64,000 nt of DNA from Rhodobacteraceae bacterium Alg231-30. GTDB lineage: Bacteria; Pseudomonadota; Alphaproteobacteria; Rhodobacterales; Rhodobacteraceae. Of the stretch, positions 44,318 through 53,944 are shown one piece after another (the first letter of the stretch is position 1; the number at the start of each line of letters is the position of its first letter). The notes under the pieces were generated by a model that was not told the DNA's origin, did no database searches, and saw only the letters and a program-made list of their open reading frames with translations. Position numbers and translations under genes: made by a program. The stretch lies in the NCBI GenBank assembly GCA_900143615.1, contig FREU01000002.1, forward strand, positions 166,663 through 230,662, read 5' to 3'.

Positions 44318-45427
44318 CTATCCCTCAATAACCACTGGCGTCATCGCAGCTCCGTGCGAAATCGCGTCCCAATCCCAATTGATTCCAATTCCGGCCTCCG
44401 GCGATGGTCGCGCCATACCCTCGCGTATGGTCATGCTTTGCGGCGCGATTAAATCCAGTTGCGGAATGTACTCCAGCCACCGCGCGTTCTGCACCGCACA
44501 GACTAGACTGACGTGCAGCTCCATCAGAAAATGCGGACAGATGGCGACGTTAAACGCTTCAGCCAAATGCGCGATCTTAAGCCATGGTGTGATCCCTCCC
44601 ACCCGAGCCACATCCGCCTGCACAATGCTGCAGGCCCCGCTGGCCAGATAGTCTTTGAATTGCGACAGAGAGTACATGCTTTCGCCCACCGCGATCGGTA
44701 CTGATGTGTGCGCCGCCAGCTGTTTATGCGCACCAACATCATCAGCGGGCAGAGGCTCTTCAAACCAACCGACACCAACCTCTTCCAGCACTTTGGCGCG
44801 ACGCACAGCCTCGCCCATTGTAAAGCTCTGGTTGGCGTCGACCATAATCTCATAAGACGGCCCAACCGCCTCACGCAGCGCCATCAGCCGCGCGCGATCT
44901 TCACTCAGATGCGGCTTGCCGATCTTGATTTTCGAGCCCAGAAACCCCTTTTCCTGCACCGCCAACGCATCGTCGATCAACTCGGATGCCTCAATGTGCA
45001 GCCAGCCCCCCTCGGTCGTATATAGCGGCACCGCGTCACGGGCGCCCCCTGCCATCACCGACAGGGGCAATCCGGCACGCTTACAGCGCAAATCCCACAA
45101 CGCGGTGTCCACCGCCGCCATAGCCAACGACGTTATCGCCCCGACCGCTGTGGCATGGGTGCGAAACAACATGTCGTTCCAGATTGCCTGGATTGTGTCC
45201 CCATCTCGCCCGATCAACATGGGCGCCAAGGTGTGCTCTAATAAGGCAATCACCGACGGGCCGCCCGTGCCGATCGTATAACTATACCCAACACCCACCG
45301 CACCATCCGCATCAGTGATACGCACAATCGGGGTTTCCTGACTTTCAAAGCTTTGAATGGCATCTGTGCGCCGCACTTTGGGCTTCAGATCCACCATAAA
45401 AATCTCAACGCGTTCAATCTTGGCCAT
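44318..45427 (-). CDS. Mandelate racemase/muconate lactonizing family dehydratase
   Basis: 369 residues with the full mandelate-racemase set: SKIKIGKP (K-x-K), MVDANQSF (metal Asp), WFEEPLPADD (Glu), VGESMYS (Glu), QADVARVGG (Asp) and ICPHFLMELHVS (His). The His-Asp dyad and Lys pair are what acid-sugar dehydratases use to remove water. It could be the L-fuconate (or L-rhamnonate, galactonate) dehydratase of the pathway. It is shorter than classical L-fuconate dehydratase, so the substrate stays open. Confidence 0.88.
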   Translation of the reverse strand: MAKIERVEIFMVDLKPKVRRTDAIQSFESQETPIVRITDADGAVGVGYSYTIGTGGPSVIALLEHTLAPMLIGRDGDTIQAIWNDMLFRTHATAVGAITSLAMAAVDTALWDLRCKRAGLPLSVMAGGARDAVPLYTTEGGWLHIEASELIDDALAVQEKGFLGSKIKIGKPHLSEDRARLMALREAVGPSYEIMVDANQSFTMGEAVRRAKVLEEVGVGWFEEPLPADDVGAHKQLAAHTSVPIAVGESMYSLSQFKDYLASGACSIVQADVARVGGITPWLKIAHLAEAFNVAICPHFLMELHVSLVCAVQNARWLEYIPQLDLIAPQSMTIREGMARPSPEAGIGINWDWDAISHGAAMTPVVIEG

Positions 45428-45429
45428 GA

Positions 45430-46521
45430 TTATCCCCGCAAACTTTGCGTCGTGTCCGCATCAAACAAATGGCATTTCTCCAGATGCAGCTCACAAGTCA
45501 AAACCTCGCCCGACGTCACCGGCCGTGGGTTATGCATACGCGCCTGAATGTCCTGCCCACCCAACGTTGTCAGCAGAATAGACTCCGACCCCAGCGGCTC
45601 GGCCATATCGATGGTCAGATCAATGTCATGCAACACACCACTCTCGGCGAGCGTATGCCCCTTAGGCATCAACACATCGGCGCGAAATCCAAAGACAACC
45701 CGCCGTCCATTGGCAATTTTACCTGTAAAATCCGGCGGCACCGGCAGGCTGCGCCCATCGCTAAACACCACATGATCGTCTTTCACAGACCCTTCGATCA
45801 AATTCATCGGCGGCGAGCCAATAAAACCCGCCACAAAGGTGTCAACCGGACGCTCAAACACCTCAAGCGGCGTGCCGATCTGCACAATGTGACCGTCCTT
45901 CATGATCACAATCCGGTCCGCCAGCGTCATCGCCTCGATCTGATCATGGGTCACATACACAATTGTGGTTTTGACCTTGGAATGCAGCTTCTTGATCTCG
46001 ACCCGCATCTGCGTGCGCAACTTGGCATCCAGATTGGACAGCGGTTCATCAAACAGGAAAACATCAGGGTGACGCACAATCGCACGCCCCATCGCCACCC
46101 GCTGACGCTGCCCGCCGGACAGCTCGGCAGGCGTGCGCTCCAACAACTCGGTCAGGCCCAGAATGTCCGCCGCATCATCTACCGCTTTAGTGATGTCCTC
46201 CGGCGCCCGTTTGGCAATTTTCAGAGAAAACCCAAGGTTCTCGCGCACGCTCATATGCGGGTAAAGCGCATAGTTCTGAAACACCATCGAGATGTTGCGC
46301 TTGCGCGGCGGCAGCATGTTCACCACTTTGTCGCCAATCGCAATTTCGCCATCCGAGATGTCTTCAAGCCCGGCAATCATACGCAACGTCGTGGACTTGC
46401 CACAGCCCGACGGACCAACCAGCACCACAAATTCGTTGTGTGCAATCTCAAGATCAATGCCATGCACCACCTCAAGGGCGCCATAGCGTTTGACCACATT
46501 CTTCAGTGAGACTTCAGCCAT
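45430..46521 (-). CDS. Sugar ABC transporter ATPase (UgpC/MalK type)
   Basis: 363 residues: ABC domain with Walker A GPSGCGKST, signature LSGGQRQRVAMGRAI and Walker B VFLFDEPLSNLD, followed by a C-terminal OB-type (TOBE) regulatory domain from about 235. It powers uptake through the two permeases next to it. ATG at 46519-46521 begins MAEVSLKNVVKRYG, a standard start; the frame runs further upstream into the permease gene. Spacing to the permease is five bases. Confidence 0.94.
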   Translation of the reverse strand: MAEVSLKNVVKRYGALEVVHGIDLEIAHNEFVVLVGPSGCGKSTTLRMIAGLEDISDGEIAIGDKVVNMLPPRKRNISMVFQNYALYPHMSVRENLGFSLKIAKRAPEDITKAVDDAADILGLTELLERTPAELSGGQRQRVAMGRAIVRHPDVFLFDEPLSNLDAKLRTQMRVEIKKLHSKVKTTIVYVTHDQIEAMTLADRIVIMKDGHIVQIGTPLEVFERPVDTFVAGFIGSPPMNLIEGSVKDDHVVFSDGRSLPVPPDFTGKIANGRRVVFGFRADVLMPKGHTLAESGVLHDIDLTIDMAEPLGSESILLTTLGGQDIQARMHNPRPVTSGEVLTCELHLEKCHLFDADTTQSLRG

Positions 46522-46526
46522 TTCTT

Positions 46527-47372
46527 CTATCCTTTGACGCCGCCGAAAGTCAGGCCGGCTATGAGGTGTTTTTGTACTAGGAAGGTCAGGATCAGCGCGG
46601 GGATGATGATAATCACCGCCATCGCGCACATGCCTGCCCAGTCGATTGTGAATTGCGCGGTAAAGTCCATCAGACCTACGGGCAGGGTTTTACTATCGGT
46701 CGACCGCGTCAGCTGGCTGGCCAGCGCGTATTCATTCCAACTGGTGAGAAAAGCGAAAATTCCTGCACTTGCGATCCCGGATTTGGCCAGTGGAAATTCG
46801 ATCTTCCAGAAGGCTTCCCAACGGGTGCATCCATCGATCTGTGCCGCCTCATTCAAATCCTGCGGAACTTGGCGGAAAAACCCTTCGGTCAGCCAGATCG
46901 TGAACGGCACGTTGATCGCGGTATAAACTAGGATCACACCAAACTTGGTATCGATGATCCCCATCCGCGACCAGATGATGAAGATCGGCAGCGACAGCGC
47001 AATACCGGGCACGGTGCGCGACAGCATCAGCCACAAAAACGTGCTGCCCTTGCCTGGAAACCGATAGCGCGCAAAGGCATAGCCGCCGGTCATACCAATA
47101 AACACCGCGAGGAAAGTGGAGGTTGCCGAAATGATAATCGAATTGCGAAAGTAGCTTGCGACCGGAACCCCAACCACATTCTCCCCATAACCAAAAATGG
47201 CGCGGAAGTTGTCGAGTGTCAGGGTCTCGGGAATCCAGATCGCGGGCTTGGTGAGAATTTCCCCATTGGTGCGAAAGGCTGACAAGATGATCCACAACCC
47301 CGGCATGCAGATGATCAGCATGATCATGAATGTGGTGATCCAGATCAGGATATCTTTGGTGCGTGACGGCAT
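46527..47372 (-). CDS. Carbohydrate ABC transporter permease (MalG type)
   Basis: 281 residues with six hydrophobic segments and the EAA-loop motif DLNEAAQIDGCTRWEAFWKIEFPLAKSG (about 185-210), the ATPase docking site. An N-terminal start LIWITTFMIMLIICMPGLWIILSAFRT is typical of MalG-like subunits. The first base of its ATG coincides with the last base of the upstream permease stop. Confidence 0.94.
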   Translation of the reverse strand: MPSRTKDILIWITTFMIMLIICMPGLWIILSAFRTNGEILTKPAIWIPETLTLDNFRAIFGYGENVVGVPVASYFRNSIIISATSTFLAVFIGMTGGYAFARYRFPGKGSTFLWLMLSRTVPGIALSLPIFIIWSRMGIIDTKFGVILVYTAINVPFTIWLTEGFFRQVPQDLNEAAQIDGCTRWEAFWKIEFPLAKSGIASAGIFAFLTSWNEYALASQLTRSTDSKTLPVGLMDFTAQFTIDWAGMCAMAVIIIIPALILTFLVQKHLIAGLTFGGVKG

Positions 47373-48280
47373 CAGAAAGCCCCCAGATGTTTGCGGGCAT
47401 CCATCAGTTTTCTGAAGAAATACCAGGTAAAGAAAATTGACAGCAGGATCGACACATAGGCCATCGCATTGGCCCGCCCCATCCGCGCATCGTCATACGC
47501 TGTGCGCGCAATCAGCGTCCAAAGTAGCTCGGTACGCCCTGCGGGACCGCCGCCGGTCATCACATCGACCACGTCATAGGCGCGCGCCACATCCAGTGAC
47601 CGGATGGTCATGGCGATATAGATAAACGGCATCAGAAACGGCAGGGTGATGTGGCGAAACACTTGCCAGTTGGAGCAACCATCCACCTTGGCGGCCTCGA
47701 CCGGATCTTTGGGCATGGCAAACAGGCCTGCCAAAATCAGGATCGCGAAAATCGATGTGCTCATCCAGATTTCCGCAAATGCAATTGAGAAGAACGCCCA
47801 CCACCGATCCACCAGAAACGGGATGGCCTCGTGGGTGATCCCCAATGCCTGCAGCGCGTTGTTGACCAACCCGATGGTGTCGTTGAACAAATACTTGAAC
47901 TGAAAGCCGACCAAAATGGGTGAAAACATCATCGGAAACATCATGATGGTGCGCATAGTGCGCTGCCCATATGTGATCTTATTGACCAGCAAAGCCAGCC
48001 CCAGCCCAAACAGCATCTCAAGGTTTAGCGCGACGGTCAGGAACAGAACGGTCCGTCCAAAGGCCACCCAGAAATCCCAATCGCCCATGATGCGTTCATA
48101 GTTTCGCAGCCCGATCCAGTCCCACAACGTGTCTGGACGGATCAGCTTGTAATTGGAAAAGCTGGTGTAAAAGGAAAACAGCAGCGGCAACAAGACCACG
48201 ATCAGAATGACCAGAATCGCGGGCGAGATTAGCGCAAAGGGCACTGCGTTTTCACGTATCGTGCGTCGAAAGCGGGACAT
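47372..48280 (-). CDS. Sugar ABC transporter permease (MalF type)
   Basis: 302 residues, six membrane helices, with EAA motif DPVEAAKVDGCSNWQVFRHITLPFLMP (about 195-220). It pairs with the MalG-type subunit. It begins with FALISPAILVILIVVLLPLLFSFYTSFSNYK, the common first helix. The binding-protein gene lies 112 bases upstream. Confidence 0.94.
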   Translation of the reverse strand: MSRFRRTIRENAVPFALISPAILVILIVVLLPLLFSFYTSFSNYKLIRPDTLWDWIGLRNYERIMGDWDFWVAFGRTVLFLTVALNLEMLFGLGLALLVNKITYGQRTMRTIMMFPMMFSPILVGFQFKYLFNDTIGLVNNALQALGITHEAIPFLVDRWWAFFSIAFAEIWMSTSIFAILILAGLFAMPKDPVEAAKVDGCSNWQVFRHITLPFLMPFIYIAMTIRSLDVARAYDVVDVMTGGGPAGRTELLWTLIARTAYDDARMGRANAMAYVSILLSIFFTWYFFRKLMDARKHLGAF

Positions 48281-48392
48281 AATTTATGTGTCTCCGTAGT
48301 GCGGTTGCAAACGAATTCGTTCAGATAAGTTGTGAGTGGTAGATCGGGTCGCCCCGCCCCTTAAACGCTAAGGGACAGGGCTCGGGAGTATG

Positions 48393-49709
48393 TCAGAGGT
48401 AACCTGCGTCTTCCATTACCTCGAGCACGTCTTCAGCCGCTTCGTCCAGCGCATCCTGAGCCGTTTTGTCACCCAGAATGGCAGCTTGCAAACGTGGCCA
48501 CAAAGCGTTTGAAATCTCACCCCATTCCGCAATCAGCGGCGGCGTGAACGCGTGGTTGGCCATCGATTCAGCGTAGACTGCAAAGATCTCGACCATGTAC
48601 TCGTTGCCATCGGCGGTGAACTCGGCGATCACATCATCCCAAACTTGGGTTCGTGTCGGCAGAATACCCGCGCGCGCTTCCAGCATTTGCGCATCATGGC
48701 TGGTCAGGAATGTGATCAGGCTGGTGGCTGCTTCTTGGTTGTCGCAATCTTTGGTCATCGAGAAGCTGTGCGAGCCGGACCAGCCGGTGCGCTTACCACT
48801 TGACCCGGTTGGCGCCAGCACAATACCAACGTCTCCGCCGATCTTGCTGTCATCACCATTGAAATACGCTGCCCATCCGCCCCAATCGAGGTTGAATGCC
48901 ACGGCACCTGCCGCAAAGCCCAGTCCAAGATCATCCCAGACATAGTTCGTTGTACCCGCAGGAACCGCTTTGGCCTGATATAGATCGACGAACCAGTTCA
49001 GCGCAGCCACACCTTCAGGGCTGTTGAATGCTGGGCTCATATCATCATTGAGCAACGCGCCACCTTCAGCGACCAGCATCTCGTAAAACCGTCCGGTGAT
49101 GCCTTCGTCTTTACCCGCAAAATGCGTGCCGTAACGATCCGGTGCATCGGTGAAGAATTTCGCCTGATCAGACGCTTGTGCCCATGTCGCGGGCGGGGTC
49201 AGATCATAGCCGTATTCCGCTTTGAACTTCGCCTGATTGTCCGCATCTTCATAGAGCGACTTGACGTAGTACATATTTGACACGTCCGAGTGACGCGGCA
49301 TCGAAAACAGCTCACCTTTGACAGTCGCATGCTCAATCACAAGTGGTGAAAAAGCGGCCAAAGTGTCCTCTGCGATAAGACCATCCAACGGCTGGGTCAT
49401 CACATCATACTGTGGTGCAAAGTTGGTGTGGTTTGAGAACATACAATAATCGATGTTACCCGACGCGATGTCCTGCTTCATTTCACGATCCAGCTCGAAA
49501 TGGCTTTTACGCGACAGGATGTCGACTTTGGCACCAGTGGCTTCTTCCCACTGGGGAATCAGCGTGTAGAGCGGCTCATACTGAGCCCCCCCGATAAGCT
49601 TTACCCGCAGCGTATAGCCGTCGAAATTTCCATAATCAGAAGCACTTACTGCCCCCGCAACCGTCAATGCGGCCAAGCTCAAAACGCTTGTTTTAAACCT
49701 CTTTGACAT
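48393..49709 (-). CDS. Sugar ABC transporter substrate-binding protein
   Basis: 438 residues with a signal peptide (VLSLAALTVAGAVSAS) and a type 1/cluster-B solute-binding fold (PLYTLIPQWEEATGAKVDI, YVWDDLGLGFAAGAVAFNLDWGGW). It captures the sugar in the periplasm for the two permeases. It is the first gene of the leftward 12-gene operon. ATG at 49707-49709 (MSKRFKTSVL) is preceded by GGAGG; the frame runs on to 49757. The ligand, presumably L-fucose or a related deoxysugar or oligosaccharide, is inferred from the operon. Confidence 0.92.
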   Translation of the reverse strand: MSKRFKTSVLSLAALTVAGAVSASDYGNFDGYTLRVKLIGGAQYEPLYTLIPQWEEATGAKVDILSRKSHFELDREMKQDIASGNIDYCMFSNHTNFAPQYDVMTQPLDGLIAEDTLAAFSPLVIEHATVKGELFSMPRHSDVSNMYYVKSLYEDADNQAKFKAEYGYDLTPPATWAQASDQAKFFTDAPDRYGTHFAGKDEGITGRFYEMLVAEGGALLNDDMSPAFNSPEGVAALNWFVDLYQAKAVPAGTTNYVWDDLGLGFAAGAVAFNLDWGGWAAYFNGDDSKIGGDVGIVLAPTGSSGKRTGWSGSHSFSMTKDCDNQEAATSLITFLTSHDAQMLEARAGILPTRTQVWDDVIAEFTADGNEYMVEIFAVYAESMANHAFTPPLIAEWGEISNALWPRLQAAILGDKTAQDALDEAAEDVLEVMEDAGYL

Positions 49710-49850
49710 GATTTCCTCCCCTTCATGACATTTGGTTTTCATATTTGAGTAGCTCATTCATCTGTAAAATTCAGCCTTGTGTCAAATGTATTTTTCAGCC
49801 ATCTTCATTTTGCCTAGCAGTCGACTGACCAGAAATGAGAGGGTTTCAAC
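49710..49850. promoter_or_regulatory. Divergent promoter region of the sugar operon and IclR gene
   Basis: 141 bases separating the solute-binding protein and IclR starts. It is AT-rich and contains an inverted pair ACATTTG (49728-49734) / CAAATGT (49783-49789), about 48 bases apart, which may be regulator half-sites. IclR regulators usually bind such divergent regions. No exact -35/-10 was fixed. Confidence 0.45.
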
Positions 49851-50621
49851 ATGAGTGACAGCGAAAAATACCGCGCGCCCGCATTGGACAAAGGCCTCGA
49901 TATTCTTGAACTTCTGGCCAATTCCCCAACCGCGCTCAGTCAAGCCGAAATTGCCAAAGCGTTGGGGCGCACCACCAATGAAAATTATCGCATGCTCGAC
50001 ACGCTGGTGCGCCGCAGCTACGTGACACGCACCCCCGAAGGCGACCGCTATATGCTCTCGCTAAAGATGTTGGTGCTCGCCAATCAGCATCCACCGCGCC
50101 GTCGCATTCTGGACATTGCTGAACCCTTGATGCGTGCGCTTTCCATGAACAGCGAACAATCCTCTCATCTGGCCTTGTGGGAAGACAGCGACATCGTCAT
50201 CGCCTCTGCCTTTTCCGCCCCGGGCAACTGGCGCCAATCCCTGCGCCCTGGCGCTGTCATCGGAATATACAACACCGGCTCCGGCCGCATCCTCGCGGCG
50301 TTCCAGAACAAAACCCTACGCTCACGTATGTTACAGGATCATCAACTCGTGGTCGGCGAAGAACGCGTGGACAACGCCACATTTAATGCCGAGCTCGACG
50401 CGCTGCGCGACAAAGGTTGTGCTGTGGAGCCCTCCAAAACCGTCCGCGGCACCACCAACATCTCTTTCCCGATCCTAGACCCCACAGGTAATGCCATCGC
50501 CGCTCTGACGTGCCCCTTCATTGAACGAATTGACGATTATGCCGCGCCCGATGTGCACGAAGTCACCCGAATGTTTGGTGACGCTGCACGCGACATCGGC
50601 CAACAAGTGAACGGAGCCTGA
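49851..50621 (+). CDS. IclR-family transcriptional regulator
   Basis: 256 residues: winged HTH (ALDKGLDILELLANSPTALSQAEIAKALGRTTNENYRMLDTLVRRSYV, about 7-60) and a C-terminal IclR effector domain (about 80-250) with GAVIGIYNTGSGRILAAF and GTTNISFPILDPTGNAIAALTCPF. By position it controls the divergent sugar operon and the two genes after it, with a sugar-acid intermediate as the likely effector. Confidence 0.92.
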   Translation: MSDSEKYRAPALDKGLDILELLANSPTALSQAEIAKALGRTTNENYRMLDTLVRRSYVTRTPEGDRYMLSLKMLVLANQHPPRRRILDIAEPLMRALSMNSEQSSHLALWEDSDIVIASAFSAPGNWRQSLRPGAVIGIYNTGSGRILAAFQNKTLRSRMLQDHQLVVGEERVDNATFNAELDALRDKGCAVEPSKTVRGTTNISFPILDPTGNAIAALTCPFIERIDDYAAPDVHEVTRMFGDAARDIGQQVNGA

Positions 50622-50624
50622 GCC

Positions 50625-51617
50625 TTGAGCATCGACACATCCAATCTCGGCCGCGCCCAGCTACCCGTCTCGCAACTAGGATTAGGCTGCGCCAGTCTGG
50701 CTGGCATCTTCCGCCCTGTCCCCGAAGCGGACGCCCGCGCCACGATTGCTGAGGCGATCGCGGCAGGGATCACCTATGTCGACACGGCTCCATTTTACGG
50801 TCATGGCCTGTCCGAACGGTTGACAGGTGACGGCATCCGTGGACGCGACTCCGTGGTGATCTCCTCCAAGGTCGGCCGCCTTCTTAGGCCAGGCATTCAT
50901 GCGGACCCCGGCGCATGGGTGTCTGCGCTGCCGTTCACCCCCGAATATGACTATTCATATGACGGCGTTATGCGCAGCTACGAGGCCTCTCTGAACCGTA
51001 CCGGCCTTGATCACATCGACATCCTGTATTTCCACGATATCGGCAATCTGACCCACGGCCCAGAGCTTGGCCCGACCTCGTTTGAGACCGCGATGAGCAG
51101 CGGCTACAAGGCTCTGGAAGAACTGCGCAGTAGCGGCGCCATCAAAGCCTTTGGGCTGGGTGTCAACGAAATTGCGGTTTGTGAACAGGCCTTGGAACGC
51201 GGCGATTGGGACGCTTTTTTGCTAGCAGGTCGCTACACACTTCTGGAGCAGGCCCCGCTGGACGGGTTGTTTGAAACCTGCACCAAACAAAACGTCGATA
51301 TCGTGATTGGCGGGCCTTTCAATTCCGGCGTGTTGGTGGGGGGGGACAGCTTTGACTATGGTGCGATCCCGCCTGACGTCGCGCAAAAGGTCCAAGCCAT
51401 GACGCGTGTTTGCGAGACACACAACGTCCCCCTTCCAGCCGCCGCGCTGCGCTTTCCACTGACCCATCCGGTGGTCAAAAGCACCATCCCCGGACCACGC
51501 ACCCCGACCGAGTTGAAACAGATTCTTGACTGGTGGGAGCATCCGATCCCGCAAAGCCTCTGGTCAGATCTGAAATCCGAAGGCCTGCTGCGCGCAGACG
51601 CCCCGACGCCAAGCTAA
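50625..51617 (+). CDS. Aldo/keto reductase (likely L-fucose dehydrogenase)
   Basis: 330 residues of the AKR fold: LGRAQLPVSQLGLGCASLAGIF, YVDTAPFYGHGLSERLTGDGI with catalytic Asp and Tyr, and SSKVGRLL with Lys. The class includes L-fucose (D-threo-aldose) and pyridoxal dehydrogenases, which oxidise the sugar to its lactone with NAD(P). The start is a TTG at 50625, eight bases after GGAG, immediately downstream of the IclR stop, so the pair is an operon. This provides the first oxidation of the pathway. Confidence 0.86.
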   Translation: MSIDTSNLGRAQLPVSQLGLGCASLAGIFRPVPEADARATIAEAIAAGITYVDTAPFYGHGLSERLTGDGIRGRDSVVISSKVGRLLRPGIHADPGAWVSALPFTPEYDYSYDGVMRSYEASLNRTGLDHIDILYFHDIGNLTHGPELGPTSFETAMSSGYKALEELRSSGAIKAFGLGVNEIAVCEQALERGDWDAFLLAGRYTLLEQAPLDGLFETCTKQNVDIVIGGPFNSGVLVGGDSFDYGAIPPDVAQKVQAMTRVCETHNVPLPAAALRFPLTHPVVKSTIPGPRTPTELKQILDWWEHPIPQSLWSDLKSEGLLRADAPTPS

Positions 51618-51628
51618 AGGAGAGCATC

Positions 51629-52468
51629 ATGCGCATTGACAGCCATCAACATTTCTGGACCCTTTCGCGCGGTGATTACGGCTGGATGAGCCCCGAACTT
51701 GACCCCATTTATCGAGACTTTGGCCCCGATGATCTCGCCCCGCTTATGCGTGCTGCAGGTATAGACAAGTCGATCGTAGTTCAGGCGGCTGACACGGTTG
51801 CCGAAACCGAATTTCTTCTGGGTTTGGCTGATAAAACCGACAGCATCGCCGGAGTCGTGGGCTGGGTCGACATGAGCGCGCCCGACGCGATCCAAACGTT
51901 GGAGAAGCTTGCGCAAAACCCGCACTTCAAAGGCATCCGGCCGATGATTCAGGACATTGCGGAAGATGAATGGATATTGCGTCCCGAACTGGACGCGACA
52001 TTTCAGGCGCTGGTCGAGATGAACCTGAGCTTTGACGCCCTCGTGCTGCCACGCCACCTGCCGCACCTGCTGACACGTCTGGCGCGACACCCCGATCTGA
52101 ATTGTGTGATCGACCATGCCGCCAAACCCGAACTCAAAACCGGCAATCTGACAGACTGGCGTGCCAATATGTCCCGTCTGGCCCAAGACACAGATGCCCT
52201 GGGCAAATTCTCGGGCCTTGTGACCGAGGCCCACCCAGCGGCCACCGCATCCGACCTTGCCCCTGCCACGGATCATGTGATCGCAGAATTTGGCGCATCT
52301 CGTCTAATGTTTGGCAGCGACTGGCCTGTGCTCAACTTGGCCAGCGACTATCAGGCTTGGGTCGACATGGCAGACGCCATTACAGGATTTGAAGGCGATG
52401 CTGCCAAGGCTTTCTGGGGCGGCAACGCGGCAGGTTTCTACAGCGTTACCGAACCGGCGTCTACTTAA
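51629..52468 (+). CDS. Amidohydrolase, L-fucono-1,5-lactonase type
   Basis: 279 residues of the amidohydrolase-2 family. [20 protein letters not shown] carries the first metal-binding HxH at the start, with [24 protein letters not shown] and [13 protein letters not shown] (final Asp) further on. This is the COG3618 lactonase layout that hydrolyses the lactone made by the adjacent dehydrogenase. ATG at 51629 has AAAGGAGAG upstream. Its last eight bases overlap the convergent rimO end. Confidence 0.9.
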   Translation: MRIDSHQHFWTLSRGDYGWMSPELDPIYRDFGPDDLAPLMRAAGIDKSIVVQAADTVAETEFLLGLADKTDSIAGVVGWVDMSAPDAIQTLEKLAQNPHFKGIRPMIQDIAEDEWILRPELDATFQALVEMNLSFDALVLPRHLPHLLTRLARHPDLNCVIDHAAKPELKTGNLTDWRANMSRLAQDTDALGKFSGLVTEAHPAATASDLAPATDHVIAEFGASRLMFGSDWPVLNLASDYQAWVDMADAITGFEGDAAKAFWGGNAAGFYSVTEPAST

Positions 52469-53882
52469 CCAACTGGCCCCAAAGGTCATATTCGCCAGCT
52501 TCATCCACGTCGACTGTCACAATGTCACCGACGGACAGACTGTCGGTGCCCTCATCGATAAACAGGTTGCCGTCGATTTCTGGCGCATCCGCTTTGGTGC
52601 GACACGTCGCAATACCGTCCGCGTCGATATCATCCACAATGACATCCATGCGCTGACCAACCTTGGCTTCCAGTTTGGCCTCGGAAATCGCCTGCGCCTT
52701 TTCCATGAACCGCTCCCAGCGCTCCTGTTTGACCTCTTCAGCCACATGATCAGGCAGCGCGTTTGAACGCGCGCCATCGACGTTTTCGTATTTGAAACAG
52801 CCCACGCGATCCAGCTGCGCCTCATCCATCCAGTCGAGCAGATGCTGGAACTCGGCCTCGGTTTCACCGGGGTAGCCGACAATAAAGGTCGAGCGCAGGG
52901 TGATATCAGGACACACGTCCCGCCAGCGGGCGATTTCATCCAAAGTCTTCGCCCCCGCCGCAGGCCGCGCCATGCGGCGCAACACATCGGGGTGGCTGTG
53001 TTGGAACGGAATATCCAGATAAGGCAACAACGCCGTATCTGGATCCGCCATAAGCGGGATCAGATCGCGCACATGCGGATAGGGGTAAACATAGTGCATC
53101 CGCACCCACAAATCCTTAGGCGCACCAAGGCGCCCCAACTCGTGCGCCAGATCGGTCACATGGCTGCGCACCTCTTCGCCTTTCCACGGATGTGCGGAAT
53201 ACTTGCGATCCAGCCCATAGGCCGAGGTGTCCTGAGAGATGACCAGCAATTCGCGCACGCCATTATCCACCAGCTTTTCCGCTTCGCGCAGCACCGCATG
53301 CACAGGGCGCGAGGCCAACTTGCCGCGCATGTCCGGAATGATGCAGAATTTGCAGGCGTGATTGCAGCCTTCGGAAATCTTCAGATAACTATAGTGGCGC
53401 GGTGTCAGCGACACACCGGATGCCGGCAGCAAATCCACGAACGGATCAGGGCTGGGCGGCACGGCCCCATGCACAGCGTCCAACACCTGCTCGTATTGAT
53501 GTGGGCCAGTGACGGCCAAAACCTTGGGATGCGCGCCGGTGATATACTCGGGCTCAGCGCCAAGACAGCCGGTGACAATCACCTTGCCGTTTTCCTGAAT
53601 GGCCTCACCAATCGCCTGCAAGCTCTCGGCTTTGGCGGAATCCAAAAACCCGCAGGTGTTCACCACAACCGCATCCGCACCGGAATAGTCCGGCGAAATG
53701 CCATAGCCTTCGGCGCGCAGTCTCGTCAAAATCCGTTCGCTATCCACCAGCGCTTTGGGACAGCCCAACGAGACCATTCCGATGGTCGGTTGGCCGGGGC
53801 GGGTCACACCTGCGCCCTCCGCGTCCTGTTGGATACGGGCATTGGCGAGGTCGGGGCGAAGGTCTGGCGGATTTGTTGACAT
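52461..53882 (-). CDS. rimO: Ribosomal protein S12 methylthiotransferase
   Basis: 473 residues. The N-terminal MTTase domain shows [19 protein letters not shown] and [16 protein letters not shown] with cluster cysteines; the radical-SAM core has [18 protein letters not shown] (C-x3-C-x2-C) and [13 protein letters not shown]; a TRAM domain ends the protein. It adds a methylthio group to Asp of S12. ATG at 53880-53882; the longer frame adds six residues. It is convergent with the lactonase gene. Confidence 0.95.
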   Translation of the reverse strand: MSTNPPDLRPDLANARIQQDAEGAGVTRPGQPTIGMVSLGCPKALVDSERILTRLRAEGYGISPDYSGADAVVVNTCGFLDSAKAESLQAIGEAIQENGKVIVTGCLGAEPEYITGAHPKVLAVTGPHQYEQVLDAVHGAVPPSPDPFVDLLPASGVSLTPRHYSYLKISEGCNHACKFCIIPDMRGKLASRPVHAVLREAEKLVDNGVRELLVISQDTSAYGLDRKYSAHPWKGEEVRSHVTDLAHELGRLGAPKDLWVRMHYVYPYPHVRDLIPLMADPDTALLPYLDIPFQHSHPDVLRRMARPAAGAKTLDEIARWRDVCPDITLRSTFIVGYPGETEAEFQHLLDWMDEAQLDRVGCFKYENVDGARSNALPDHVAEEVKQERWERFMEKAQAISEAKLEAKVGQRMDVIVDDIDADGIATCRTKADAPEIDGNLFIDEGTDSLSVGDIVTVDVDEAGEYDLWGQLVK

Positions 53883-53944
53883 GGCGGCGATATAGGCCAC
53901 CCATGCGGACTTGCAAAGGGGAATGAATCATCCCCCCGCCAAGC

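Noticed and set aside
49710-49757. Upstream extension of the solute-binding protein frame
   Set aside because: The extension precedes the ribosome binding site and breaks the signal peptide start; the start at 49709 is better.
53918-53935. Short inverted repeat GGGGA / TCCCC downstream of the amino-acid ABC ATPase
   Set aside because: Only five paired bases with a few following T residues; insufficient to name a terminator.
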